From Photobacterium kishitanii (lineage in GTDB: Bacteria; Pseudomonadota; Gammaproteobacteria; Enterobacterales; Vibrionaceae): DNA of 64,000 bases. The notes under the pieces were generated by a model, which had not been told where the DNA came from, did no database searches, and saw only the letters and a program-made list of their open reading frames with translations. The stretch covers positions 1 through 64,000 of the forward strand of contig NZ_PYON01000011.1 of the NCBI RefSeq assembly GCF_003026355.1, in the 5' to 3' direction. The translations under genes and the position numbers were made by a program. This document shows positions 25,545-34,741 of this stretch, piece after piece; the stretch's first letter is position 1, and each line of letters opens with the position of its first letter.

Positions 25545-27380
25545 TTACGCTTCGCGAACGTCAAATTCGACTTGCCACTTCTGACCGTTATCCGTCGCAA
25601 TCGCTTCAAGGCATAACATGCCCAGTTCTGTAACATGCGAGGCGAGTTTAACAGGAATAACTTCGCCAGCAGTACGACCTTCAGAGACTGGTAGGGTCAT
25701 TTGAATCGCGGGTAACTCTTCCATTTCTTCTGGTTGCCACCAATCAAGGTGAGTGCCTGCAATATCGTCACGACGTACAGTTGAACCAAAGAATTTAAAC
25801 TGCACTGGCTGGCCGATAATCAAACCAAACTCTTGGCTTGGTACATCGGCTTGGCTGCCTTCTTCCATACCAAAAGGTGCTACACATAGTGCTTCTAATG
25901 GTGGCTCCATTCCTGGAATAGCAGGCATTGCACTTTCAATACCGACGTAGTAGCTACTTGCAATACCACCACGAATACGTACCCCTTTACCGCGGCGCAC
26001 AAAGCCGTAGTATGAAGCACCGCTTGCAACTGCAAGATCAAGATCAAGTCCTGAAAGTAACTTCGCTTCTGTTGAGCCCGCTGTTGTTAACCAGTTATTG
26101 ATAGTAGATAACAGACGCTCTGACAATAATGATGATTTCAGTACACCACCGTTGAACAAAATAGCTGTAGGGCGAATAAAGCCTTCGTGTTGTTGTTCAT
26201 ATTGTGCAAATAGCTCTTCTACAGCTTGGCTTTGACGGCTTAAGAATCCAGCAACATGGCGTGATACCGCAGCATCTTGTGCATATGGCAGACCCATTTG
26301 GGTTAATGCGCCACGAGCAGTTTGTACTGGTAATTCATCAATAGTTGTCTGTGGGAAGAAGCCTTCAACCAAGGTTTGTTGTACTTCTTCTTGTGTTAGT
26401 TCTGTTTGTAATGTGCCGCCTAGCAGCTTAGAACCACGACTAGGAACAACAATCGGCATCGATTGTAGTTCAGCATCGTTTAATAGTGCTTCTTTAGCAT
26501 CACGACAAGCATGAGTAATTGCCAGCACTTGCCACGGTTGTAATTGCTTGCCTTCTTGCGCTAGCTTCATCTTTAAGCGATAGGCTAGAGCAAGATCCAT
26601 GTTATCACCACCCAATAGGATGTGATCGCCAACAGCTACACGGTTAAGCGTTAAGTTACCGTCTTCTTCTGTAACTGCAACTAACGATAAATCCGTTGTA
26701 CCACCGCCAATATCGACCACTAGAATGATATCGCCAACAGCGACTTGGTCACGCCAGTTATCGTCGTTATTCTTGATCCAGCTATAAACAGCAGCTTGTG
26801 GCTCTTCAAGTAATGTCAGATGCTTAAAGCCAACATTACGCGCCGCTTCTGCAGTTAATTCACGCGCAGCAGGATCGAAAGATGCCGGTACTGTGATGGT
26901 GACATCTTGATCACAAATAGGCGTGTCAGGATGTTGGAAATTCCATGCATCAGCCATGTGTTCAAGGTATTTTTGTGTCGCCTCTAGTGGTGATACTTTA
27001 ACCACTTCTTCAGGACTATTTAGTGGTAGGAATGCCTCGCGGCGATTAACGCCACCATGACAAAGCCAACTTTTCGCGCTTGAAATAAGGCGAATAGGTG
27101 TCTTACTACCTAGATTTCGTGCCATAGCACCAACAATAGCATTAGGTTTTGCATTCCAAGGAAGTGCAGTATCACCTTCAGCTAGCTCTGATTCGTGAGC
27201 TTGGTACATAAATGACGGTAATTGATTTTTATCTTCCACATTACCAGGAGTGGTTAATTGTGGAATCGTCATTACTGTGACATCAGCGTTTTCATTCTCA
27301 AGATCGACATAAGAAAGCACACAGTGTGTTGTGCCTAAGTCAATACCCACGCTGTAACGATGTTGTTGTGTGTCTTGCAT
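25545..27380 (-). CDS. Hsp70-family ATPase
   Basis: 611 residues. Hsp70 nucleotide-binding motifs are VGIDLGTTHCVLSY, VVDIGGGTTDLSLV and AILFNGGVLKSSLLS. After about residue 470 there is a beta-rich segment like a shortened substrate-binding domain, and the helical lid is missing. The start codon overlaps the stop of the DUF2760 gene by one base (TAATG), so the two are translationally coupled. It is similar to the N-terminal half of the neighbouring 956-residue protein, indicating an old duplication. Neither a DnaJ nor a GrpE gene is adjacent. Confidence 0.88.
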   Translation of the reverse strand: MQDTQQHRYSVGIDLGTTHCVLSYVDLENENADVTVMTIPQLTTPGNVEDKNQLPSFMYQAHESELAEGDTALPWNAKPNAIVGAMARNLGSKTPIRLISSAKSWLCHGGVNRREAFLPLNSPEEVVKVSPLEATQKYLEHMADAWNFQHPDTPICDQDVTITVPASFDPAARELTAEAARNVGFKHLTLLEEPQAAVYSWIKNNDDNWRDQVAVGDIILVVDIGGGTTDLSLVAVTEEDGNLTLNRVAVGDHILLGGDNMDLALAYRLKMKLAQEGKQLQPWQVLAITHACRDAKEALLNDAELQSMPIVVPSRGSKLLGGTLQTELTQEEVQQTLVEGFFPQTTIDELPVQTARGALTQMGLPYAQDAAVSRHVAGFLSRQSQAVEELFAQYEQQHEGFIRPTAILFNGGVLKSSLLSERLLSTINNWLTTAGSTEAKLLSGLDLDLAVASGASYYGFVRRGKGVRIRGGIASSYYVGIESAMPAIPGMEPPLEALCVAPFGMEEGSQADVPSQEFGLIIGQPVQFKFFGSTVRRDDIAGTHLDWWQPEEMEELPAIQMTLPVSEGRTAGEVIPVKLASHVTELGMLCLEAIATDNGQKWQVEFDVREA

Positions 27381-28090
27381 TATAATTCTACCTCAGCGGC
27401 TGCGATGATATGTACATCATGGCCTTCTGCCAGTTTAGGCAATTTAACATTTGTCACTTTCCAACCGCGATGGATCAGAGTGCCACTAAATGGCGCTTCA
27501 CCGACCACGTTACCCGTTAGGCGTACTTCAGAAGCATTAAATCCTTGGGGTAGGGTGATGCGAGATTCTTCATCTTCAGAACGAACTGGTTCAAAGCTAA
27601 AGTATTCATTAAGTACTTTTTGACCGCCTTCATGAATAACACGAGCAGCAGCACCAATATCAGCATCTGCAAAGCCTTTAAGATCTTCTTGCATGAAATC
27701 AATAAAGCGCGCGTCTTGTTGTAAAAGTGACAGTAGTTGGAGTGCTGAATCTGGTGTTGATGTTTTTAGTTTTGGTTCAACTTCTACTTCAACGATCTTT
27801 TCAACAATTTTTTCTACTTCAACAATTTTTTCAACAGGTTTCTCGACGATCTTCTCAACGATGATCTCGACGGGTTTTTCAATCTCAACGATTTTTTCTA
27901 CTTCAATCTCTTTTTCAACAATTTTTTCGATCTCAACAGGTTTACCTTTTTTCGTTAGATACATTAACAAAAAGATCACTGCTAATGCGCCTAAGATTGC
28001 GTGCCCCATGTCGATACTCGTTGGCATCGCCGACAAATCTACGTGCATCGCTGATAATTCAGTGAGCATATTGGAAAAATCAAAAGCCAT
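27380..28090 (-). CDS. DUF2760 protein with membrane anchor and Glu-Lys-Ile-Val repeats
   Basis: 236 residues. A membrane segment near residues 29-46 (GHAILGALAVIFLLMYLT) is followed by about 55 residues built from repeats such as EKIVEKPVEKIVEVEK (52-105), likely a long charged stalk or coiled coil. The C-terminal 125 residues match DUF2760 (LLSLLQQDARFIDFMQEDL onward). This is the first gene of the operon with two Hsp70-type ATPases and is expected to recruit one or both to the inner membrane. That role is inferred from gene order only. Confidence 0.85.
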   Translation of the reverse strand: MAFDFSNMLTELSAMHVDLSAMPTSIDMGHAILGALAVIFLLMYLTKKGKPVEIEKIVEKEIEVEKIVEIEKPVEIIVEKIVEKPVEKIVEVEKIVEKIVEVEVEPKLKTSTPDSALQLLSLLQQDARFIDFMQEDLKGFADADIGAAARVIHEGGQKVLNEYFSFEPVRSEDEESRITLPQGFNASEVRLTGNVVGEAPFSGTLIHRGWKVTNVKLPKLAEGHDVHIIAAAEVEL

Positions 28091-28525
28091 ATTTGTTTAC
28101 TCTTAGCGGTTAAAGGTCGATTCGCGAAACGTTCTGTTAGAATCAGCTTCAAATAATTGCATGAATATTAGCATAGACCTTTTCGAAACGTGTTATCTAT
28201 ACAAGGTTTTATCTCTTAAAATCCCGAATAAAAGGTCTCTTCGCTTAAATTACAGTCAAAATATTAAGTTAAATACAATGAAAATTATGTTTAATTTTTA
28301 ACTGAAAATGTAGCTATCATAATATATGGAGACTGGTGAAAACAATTTCAAGCTAACTGTTTGTATTAAAAGATCAACCTAGATTAAATTGTGATAGATG
28401 ACAGAAGAGCTGAAACTTTACTTGAAATTTGTTGTTCGGTGGTGGTTCAATACGGCAATTGGCAATACGTTGTCTAAACTGACTAGAGAGACTAGCGGTT
28501 AATTCTTTATAAAATAGGTCAAGAT
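28091..28525. other. Divergent intergenic region upstream of the DUF2760-Hsp70 operon and yajD
   Basis: 435 AT-rich bases. No sigma32-type -35/-10 pair was found for the Hsp70 operon; a TATGCTAAT extended -10-like sequence on the minus strand near 28165 is a possible sigma70 element. Nothing else distinct was seen. Confidence 0.4.
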
Positions 28526-28879
28526 ATGTCGTCTGATTATACTGGCAGCAGTGCCGCTTATGCTCGTCAAGAAGCGGGCTACCGTGAAAAAGCATTAAAA
28601 ATTTATCCGTGGGTATGTGGTCGTTGTTCGCGTGAGTTTGTTTATTCAAACCTGCGTGAGTTGACGGTACACCACGTTGATCATGATCATACTAATAACC
28701 CTCAAGATGGTAGCAACTGGGAATTATTATGCTTATTTTGTCATGATCACGAACATGAAAAATACACTGATGCAGATAATGGTCAGGGGAGTGTGATTCG
28801 TGCTGGTGAAGATGATCATCAAGCGGCGACATTTAACCCATTTGCAGATCTTAAAGCGATGATGGCGAATAAAAAATAA
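28526..28879 (+). CDS. yajD: HNH nuclease family protein YajD
   Basis: 117 residues, nearly identical in its core to E. coli YajD (GYREKALKIYPWVCGRCS, FVYSNLRELTVHHVDHDH, DGSNWELL). The HNH fold is shown by CGRC and CLFC zinc-binding pairs, the HH dyad and the downstream His residues (CHDHEHEKY). The family is predicted to bind or cut nucleic acid, but no physiological role is established. A bidirectional terminator follows. Confidence 0.93.
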   Translation: MSSDYTGSSAAYARQEAGYREKALKIYPWVCGRCSREFVYSNLRELTVHHVDHDHTNNPQDGSNWELLCLFCHDHEHEKYTDADNGQGSVIRAGEDDHQAATFNPFADLKAMMANKK

Positions 28880-28919
28880 CGCGATCGTGATTAAGTAAAC
28901 ACTGTTGTTAATGATAATG

Positions 28920-28980
28920 AAAAAGCCAGCATTTACAGAGGAGCCGTGTTTTGACACCGTTCACTGAATGCTGGCTTTTT
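28920..28980. terminator. Bidirectional terminator between yajD and the M50 protease gene
   Basis: AAAAAGCCAGCATT pairs with AATGCTGGCTTTTT across a 33-base internal region that can fold further. Confidence 0.88.
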
Positions 28981-29000
28981 ACTTTTTACATTAAGTGCGA

Positions 29001-30095
29001 TTAAGTACCTAAAATTTGTAGCGGTAGGCTAAGTAAACTGTCACCTAAACTCGCAAAATAAGCAATAATCCCTACGAAAGCAGCAACAAGGCCGATATAC
29101 CACACCGTTGAGAAAATTTGACCGTAGCGATCTAAAGGCAACAAATGACTCTGATGGCGTTGTCGCCATTCAAAGATGATTTCTAAACTGCCCATAATCA
29201 GTAAAAAGCCAAATAAAGTTAGCCCTAAACGATAACTTAAAATAACCCCAGCGACGGCTGCTAATGCGCAAGCAATAATACCGATTTTACTGTTCATCGA
29301 AAAACTAATACTTTTCAGTACATGGCCACCATCTAATGGCAGAATCGGCAATAGATTGAATAGATTTAGCAGCGCATTAAAAACGGCTAACCCGGCAAAA
29401 AACATTTCTCCGGTGATCCAATAAGCAATCATGCTGACTAAGGACATGATTAAACCAAAGGCTGGTCCCATAATTGAAATCACGACATCTTGCCAACGAG
29501 TGTTAATTTTCTCGTCGCTTAATGCTAATCCACCAAGGAAAGGGATTAAATAAATGCCTTTGGTTTTCATGCCAAAATATTTCATGGCTCGAATATGGCC
29601 ATATTCATGAAAGACCAAACACGCTAACAAAGCTAGAGCAAATTGAATTGAGAATAGCCATGAATAAGCGGCTAAACTTGCTGAAGCAAGAACAACTTTA
29701 ATTAATTTAGCACTTTTAAGAGCTTTCATGCCTAATGATGCGAGTCCGATTAGGCTGAATCTTTTTTCTGGTTTTATGGGTTGTTGAGGTTGCTGGCGTT
29801 CAATATCTTTATCATTACGCTCACCCTGCGCAATCATTTGTTGATCGGCACTGGCTTGATAATGGATCAGAAATGGCTGCCAACTCAAAGTGCCGTTAAG
29901 TTGGCATTGAATAGTTTGTTCATTATTTGATAATTCAAACTGATGTGTAAATTGATCTGTATCGGTTGGCGCTGCTGCAATTTGGGAAACTAGCGTGTTA
30001 TCCCAAAACAATTGTTGCCATCCAGCCATTGAGCCTTCAAGTCGCAGCGGCTTACCTAAAAAATCGATAGCCAATAGTTCCAATGCATTATCCAT
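29001..30095 (-). CDS. Site-2-protease-like M50 metalloprotease
   Basis: 364 residues. A soluble N-terminal region of about 110 residues precedes several membrane segments. The zinc motif HEYGH is at about 163-167 inside a membrane helix, and the third ligand is in LPLDGGHVL, with NLFNLLPI before it, as in S2P/SpoIVFB proteases. It should cut substrates within the inner membrane. No PDZ domain is visible, so it is not RseP. It lies just downstream of the polysaccharide locus on the same strand, with 86 bases between; a functional link is unproved. Confidence 0.87.
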   Translation of the reverse strand: MDNALELLAIDFLGKPLRLEGSMAGWQQLFWDNTLVSQIAAAPTDTDQFTHQFELSNNEQTIQCQLNGTLSWQPFLIHYQASADQQMIAQGERNDKDIERQQPQQPIKPEKRFSLIGLASLGMKALKSAKLIKVVLASASLAAYSWLFSIQFALALLACLVFHEYGHIRAMKYFGMKTKGIYLIPFLGGLALSDEKINTRWQDVVISIMGPAFGLIMSLVSMIAYWITGEMFFAGLAVFNALLNLFNLLPILPLDGGHVLKSISFSMNSKIGIIACALAAVAGVILSYRLGLTLFGFLLIMGSLEIIFEWRQRHQSHLLPLDRYGQIFSTVWYIGLVAAFVGIIAYFASLGDSLLSLPLQILGT

Positions 30096-30181
30096 AGTGT
30101 AAAAAAAGATAATGGGATTATACGGAAAAAAATGTACTGAACGAGCTTATGTTACTGGTTGTTACATATTCTTCTGTCTTG

Positions 30182-30841
30182 TTATTGACCTTGCTTAGAG
30201 AATATAACTTTAATTGTCATGACTAAAATATACAGGTCGGTTTTGATCCAATTTGAGAGAGAATTAAGTGATAACGCATAACTATGATCAAAACCAACTT
30301 TGGAACGTACATCATCAATGCAAGTATCATAACCTTGGCTTATTTGAGCTAAGCCAGTAATTCCAGGTAAGACACCATAAGTACGTTCACTAAAATAAGG
30401 AATTTCATTCTCTAATTTTTGATAAAAAGGGGGCCTTTCAGGGCGAGGACCCACTAAAGACATATCACCACGTAATACATTGAATAATTGTGGTAATTCA
30501 TCAAGACGAGTACGGCGTAAGAAGCGGCCAACATGAGTGACACGTTGATCTTCTTTAATGGCAAGTACTGCACCAGTATCATCTTCAGCATTTTGCTCCA
30601 TGCTTCTAAATTTTATCATTTCAAAAATATGAATTTTGCTAGGTGTTGCCTTACCTACACGTAGTTGACGATAGAAGACATCACCTTTAGAGTCGAGCTT
30701 AATGGTTAAAGCAATAAGTGGAAAAAAGGGTAACACAATAATTAATATAATTACGGTGAGAAATAGGTCAAAAATACGTTTAGCAATCATAGTAGGCCTA
30801 TGAATCCGTTGGTTTTTTATTTTACGAGATGAAGCTAGCAT
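30182..30841 (-). CDS. sypR: SypR-like undecaprenyl-phosphate sugar transferase
   Basis: About 219 residues of the short bacterial sugar transferase (PglC/WcaJ C-terminal) family, which loads the first sugar phosphate on undecaprenyl phosphate at the inner membrane. A re-entrant helix (FDLFLTVIILIIVLPFF) is followed by FRSM, the DELPQLFNVLRGDMSLVGPRP signature and GITGLAQ. The ATG at 30841 (AGG six bases upstream) is preferred over a GTG at 30868 inside the upstream gene; MIAKRIFD at about 30790 is another candidate. It is the last gene of the syp-like locus, as sypR is in V. fischeri. Confidence 0.9.
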   Translation of the reverse strand: MLASSRKIKNQRIHRPTMIAKRIFDLFLTVIILIIVLPFFPLIALTIKLDSKGDVFYRQLRVGKATPSKIHIFEMIKFRSMEQNAEDDTGAVLAIKEDQRVTHVGRFLRRTRLDELPQLFNVLRGDMSLVGPRPERPPFYQKLENEIPYFSERTYGVLPGITGLAQISQGYDTCIDDVRSKVGFDHSYALSLNSLSNWIKTDLYILVMTIKVIFSKQGQ

Positions 30842-30854
30842 TGCCAACCTAATA

Positions 30855-32039
30855 TTATTTATGCACACGATTCAATGGCCCTATTAATCTACGGAAAAGA
30901 TAATTTATTCCACCAATAAAATTAGCGGCATGCCCAGCAATAAGATATGCCAATATTTGAAAAGATTTATGCGAAAAAATACGAGGTAGAATGATCCCTA
31001 ATATGCCAAAAATATAACCTAAAGTTTGGCAAATAAAGGCAATTAAAAATAATGGATAAGTGATTAATAGCCCTGAGCCAATATAGGACATAATCATAAA
31101 ATATGGCATGGTTATTCTTAAACCTTTACCTGAAAAAAAGGTAAAAGCGGTGCCTCTATATTTAGGATTAAATAAAGAGAACAAACGAATAAGTTGTTGT
31201 ATATTCCCAGCAGAAATACGTAAACGTCGAGAAAAGTCATCTTTTTTATCGACATAATCGAGTTCTACTGCACAAATGCTGGGATCATAAATAGCATGAT
31301 AACCTTGCTCAACAATACTCATTGGCAGAATAAAATCATCGTTAATGGTTTCCTTATCTAAAGGAACAAAAAGAGACGTTCGAAATAGATAAAATGCGCC
31401 ATGGGCACCTAAGCTATCACCAAATGTAGCCTCTTGTTGTTTAATTTTAGTTTGGTAATCCCAATATTTTCTTTCTCCAACAGAACTTGGGGTTAGTAGG
31501 CGATAGGTCGCATTTACAACTCCGACATGGCTTTTTTCAAAGTGTTTAGCAGCAATGAGCAACGCATCATAGGAGATTAATGCAGAGACATCACTTAAGG
31601 CGATGATATCGCTATCATATTGAGGAATAAATTGATTAAGAATAGCGACTTTGCCTTGATTTTTTTCAAGGGATAAAACTTCGATATGAGTATCAGAACA
31701 GAGGGCTTCTTGAATAGTATTGTTAGCTATTTCGACGGTATTATCGCTGCATCCATCACAAGCGATAATAACTTTTAGTTTATCTGTTGGGTAATCTAGA
31801 TATGAAATATTACGTATTTTTTCTGCGATCCATTGTGATTCATTATAAGCCGGAATGATGATGGTTATTGTTGGTAAGATGCAGTCTTGGTTGTTTTTTG
31901 AAAATTTCCGAGGTGTTGGATATATGGGTTTTTGTGGATGACGTTTAGCAAACCAACTTAAAAGCATTGGATAAAGTGCATGATGATAAATCACGGCAAA
32001 TATGCTAAGAGATGTCATTATAAAGAGAAAGAGAATCAT
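30855..32039 (-). CDS. sypQ: SypQ-like membrane glycosyltransferase, family 2
   Basis: 394 residues with an N-terminal membrane helix, a GT2 domain (TIIIPAYNESQWI, CDGCSDNT, ALSDVSALI, the acceptor-side RRLRISAGNIQQ in place of QxxRW) and about three C-terminal membrane segments. It is a processive-type or membrane-bound transferase acting on the cytoplasmic face. AGGAGG lies six bases before the ATG, and the start overlaps the sypP stop by four bases. Position before the initiating transferase matches sypQ. Confidence 0.88.
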   Translation of the reverse strand: MILFLFIMTSLSIFAVIYHHALYPMLLSWFAKRHPQKPIYPTPRKFSKNNQDCILPTITIIIPAYNESQWIAEKIRNISYLDYPTDKLKVIIACDGCSDNTVEIANNTIQEALCSDTHIEVLSLEKNQGKVAILNQFIPQYDSDIIALSDVSALISYDALLIAAKHFEKSHVGVVNATYRLLTPSSVGERKYWDYQTKIKQQEATFGDSLGAHGAFYLFRTSLFVPLDKETINDDFILPMSIVEQGYHAIYDPSICAVELDYVDKKDDFSRRLRISAGNIQQLIRLFSLFNPKYRGTAFTFFSGKGLRITMPYFMIMSYIGSGLLITYPLFLIAFICQTLGYIFGILGIILPRIFSHKSFQILAYLIAGHAANFIGGINYLFRRLIGPLNRVHK

Positions 32040-33124
32040 ATATTTCCTCCTGAGAAGTAAAGTTGTTCATAAGCTTTTGTCATCGCTTGAGCATGATTAT
32101 GTGTCAGAATAAATTCTCGAGCATCATAACTAATAGTTTGGTGTGGCATTGATTTTATGGCAGTAGATAAGGTGATTGCAGTATTGTTTGGCACCAGAAT
32201 ACTATCAGTACTTAATGTCTCTTTTACACCACCAACATCATTTGCAATACAAGGTATACCGCAGGCTTGGGCTTCTAATATAGAGAGCGGAAAGCCTTCG
32301 TTATTTGAAGGTAAACAAAATAGATCAAGAGCCTGATAAAAAGTTGGCATATCATCAACATGACCTAAAAAATGTACTCGGTGAGCTAATTTATATTGCC
32401 GTACTAATTGCTGTAGTGCGATGAGTGTTGAGCCTGATCCTGCGAATAATAAATGAAATGAAGCGGGTAATAATCGGAGGGCTTCAATAAGATGCTGCTG
32501 TCCTTTAATGGTTTCAAAACGGGCGGCATTACCGATCATGGTCGCATGTTTAGGTAGTGAAATTTGAAGCTTATTTCGAGCTTGGTATTTATCGCCAATC
32601 GTAAATAGACTGGGATTAATACCATTCTTAATTGTATAAATAGGGTAGGTTTTAAATATATTTCGTATTTTACGACTAACAAAATCAGCGTCAGCTACCA
32701 CTATTGGCGTTGATAATTGGAGGGAAATATATTGTATAACTCGATGTTTATAAGTGTTTAAGTGCCATGCATCATGTTCTGTATGAATGTGTTTTATGCG
32801 GTTGCTATTATATTGAATAGCACAGCTTGTATAGAGTAATGGTCCAATATGGTGTGAATGGACAATATCAGCTTGATAGTCTTTCAATACTGAATGCAAC
32901 TTTTTTATGGTCGATAATGATATTCCCTGAGGCTTATCTAAGCCTATTATTTGGTGTTTAAATGGAGCTAATTGTGTCCAGTTAGCCATTATTTGTTGTG
33001 TCGAGCCTTCCATGCTACAGATAAAAACACGATAACAAGGATCGCTAAATGCCAACATATTTAAGACCATTGTTTCAAGCCCGCCGGGGGATAAGTGCTG
33101 CACAACATGAATAATGGTTTTCAT
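32036..33124 (-). CDS. sypP: SypP-like glycosyltransferase, family 4
   Basis: 362 residues of the GT-B/GT4 fold: HLSPGGLETMVLNML at the N-terminus, VHSHHIGPL, and the donor-binding EGFPLSILEAQACGIPCIA near residue 275. It adds a sugar to the lipid-linked repeat unit in the cytoplasm. AGGAG sits six bases upstream of the ATG. A sigma54-type promoter with an upstream SypG-box-like sequence precedes it, so P, Q and R form one transcription unit. Confidence 0.88.
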   Translation of the reverse strand: MKTIIHVVQHLSPGGLETMVLNMLAFSDPCYRVFICSMEGSTQQIMANWTQLAPFKHQIIGLDKPQGISLSTIKKLHSVLKDYQADIVHSHHIGPLLYTSCAIQYNSNRIKHIHTEHDAWHLNTYKHRVIQYISLQLSTPIVVADADFVSRKIRNIFKTYPIYTIKNGINPSLFTIGDKYQARNKLQISLPKHATMIGNAARFETIKGQQHLIEALRLLPASFHLLFAGSGSTLIALQQLVRQYKLAHRVHFLGHVDDMPTFYQALDLFCLPSNNEGFPLSILEAQACGIPCIANDVGGVKETLSTDSILVPNNTAITLSTAIKSMPHQTISYDAREFILTHNHAQAMTKAYEQLYFSGGNI

Positions 33125-33155
33125 TACACACTCCTTATGATTCAGATATTAGAAT

Positions 33156-33170
33156 GCAGGGATTGTGCCA
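33156..33170 (-). promoter_or_regulatory. Sigma54-type promoter of sypPQR
   Basis: The minus strand reads TGGCACAATCCCTGC, with the invariant GG and GC correctly spaced for -24/-12 (consensus TGGCAC-N5-TTGC). It lies about 32-46 bases before the sypP start codon. Confidence 0.8.
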
Positions 33171-33216
33171 TTTAAAAGTTTTTTATATTCAGCAGGTTAT
33201 TTTTAGTTTAATGGGG

Positions 33217-33231
33217 TTGTCAAAATGAGAA
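33217..33231 (-). promoter_or_regulatory. SypG-box-like enhancer upstream of sypP
   Basis: The minus strand reads TTCTCATTTTGACAA, about 55 bases upstream of the -24 element. The TTCTCA-N3-TG core agrees with the SypG binding element described in V. fischeri (recalled as TTCTCANNNTGCDWN). Confidence 0.6.
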
Positions 33232-33283
33232 TGAATATAATAGTGATTTGATATAGTTCAAAAAGATTTGAAAGATGTGGTTA

Positions 33284-34741
33284 TTAATTTTTATTCGTTA
33301 TTTCAGATTGCTTGGGAATACGACTGAGTATAGGAACTGAACTCAACATCGTAATTTGATCTTTTCTCCTAATGCTGGTGTCACAGACTTCGGTTAAAAA
33401 AGCTAATCCAGCGCCTAAACCTATTCCACCAATAAAGCCAGCAATAGCAAAAAAGTAAGATGGAAAATTGGATGGGCTCGTAGGTGTATAAGGACGGTCA
33501 ATAATTTTAATACGTTTTTCTTGTTCAAAAACTCCTAATGAACGGGTTAATTTTGCCATTTCAAAACGATTGACGAGGTCGTTATATAATTGACGTTTTA
33601 ATACTAGATCGCGTTGTAATTGCGCTAATTGTTTTTCATTTTGACTAAAACTTGCGACTTTCTTTTCTATTTCAGTAATGATGACTTCCAATACGCGAGT
33701 CTCTTCTTCTAAGGCGTCAACTTTAGCAGTTGCTTCTTGAAGCTCTTCTAGTTGAGATAATAAAATAGGGGGAGATTGCGCTATATTTTTACCCGGATTA
33801 CTACTGGCGATATCCCACAATTGTTCTGTACTGAGTCCTGCTGGTTTTTGTGATAATAATCGTGCTCGCTCTTTTTGTAAGCGAGTTAAATTGCGTAAGC
33901 GTCCCTGTATTTGGCTATGTTTAGGCGTATATTTAGCTTGTAATAAGGTGAGTTCTGCTCGAATTTTAATGATTTGTTCTTCTAATTTACCTATGACTGG
34001 ATTGGTTTTTGATAGCTGTAAATCAATAGAACCGAGTCGTTTTTTTGCACCAGCAAGCTCAGCTTGGCGTTCATATAAACGCTGTTTGAGTTTAGCTAAA
34101 CGATCTAAGCTGGATAGCTGCATTTCTGGATGCGTTGTATTTTCTCTGTTTTTGAAATCGACTAATTCCTCTTCTGCGATATCAAGCTCTTTACGCCTAA
34201 ACTTAATATGTTCGGCTAAGAATTGACTAGAATCTTTCATTGAAGAGCGTTCAGGAGCAAGTAACTGATCAGTGAAATAGCGACTGATTGTTTCTAATGT
34301 TGTTTTCATTCTATCTGGATTATTTGATCGATAATCAATTCGAATTAAATCTTTACCAGCCATTCTGACGGTAAGACTTTTGGATAACTGAGCAATAGCT
34401 TTATCAATTTCCTGTGGTGACATTGATTTATGTGTATAGCCTCTTTCCTCAGCGACAAGACCTAATATATGACGGCTATGAAGCAGGGTTTGCAGCGCAC
34501 TAAGGCGTTCTTTTAGCATGGTTGAAACGGCAAGATCTTCTAAAAATGGATTCATTTTTGCTGTTTCTTGAATAAGCATACTAGTATGGGATTCATAATG
34601 CTTAGGTGATAATTTAGCAATAACAAGCCCAATAAAAGGCATAATAAATATCGGAATCACAATCATATATCGCCGTCGCCATGCGGCAGTTAAGATAATA
34701 TAAAAACGCTGGCTTAGTGAAATCATAACGCTTTTAGCCAT
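33284..34741 (-). CDS. sypO: SypO-like polysaccharide chain-length determinant (Wzz family)
   Basis: 485 residues. Membrane segments lie near residues 26-45 (MIVIPIFIMPFIGLVIA) and 430-455 (FAIAGFIGGIGLGAGLAFL), and between them is a long periplasmic helical region with coiled-coil character. This is the Wzz/PCP architecture. The short cytoplasmic tail has no kinase domain, so the kinase role falls to the separate sypD product. The start overlaps sypN by 19 bases. It probably sets polymer length together with the polymerase SypL. Confidence 0.87.
   Translation of the reverse strand: MAKSVMISLSQRFYIILTAAWRRRYMIVIPIFIMPFIGLVIAKLSPKHYESHTSMLIQETAKMNPFLEDLAVSTMLKERLSALQTLLHSRHILGLVAEERGYTHKSMSPQEIDKAIAQLSKSLTVRMAGKDLIRIDYRSNNPDRMKTTLETISRYFTDQLLAPERSSMKDSSQFLAEHIKFRRKELDIAEEELVDFKNRENTTHPEMQLSSLDRLAKLKQRLYERQAELAGAKKRLGSIDLQLSKTNPVIGKLEEQIIKIRAELTLLQAKYTPKHSQIQGRLRNLTRLQKERARLLSQKPAGLSTEQLWDIASSNPGKNIAQSPPILLSQLEELQEATAKVDALEEETRVLEVIITEIEKKVASFSQNEKQLAQLQRDLVLKRQLYNDLVNRFEMAKLTRSLGVFEQEKRIKIIDRPYTPTSPSNFPSYFFAIAGFIGGIGLGAGLAFLTEVCDTSIRRKDQITMLSSVPILSRIPKQSEITNKN

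Noticed and set aside
27693..28106. Plus-strand ORF of Phe-Ser-Thr repeats opposite the DUF2760 gene
   Set aside because: It is the mirror image of the Glu-Lys-Ile-Val repeat codons; no ribosome site and no family.
28091..28250. Sigma32 heat-shock promoter before the DUF2760-Hsp70 operon
   Set aside because: No CTTGAA/CCCCAT pair with proper spacing was found.
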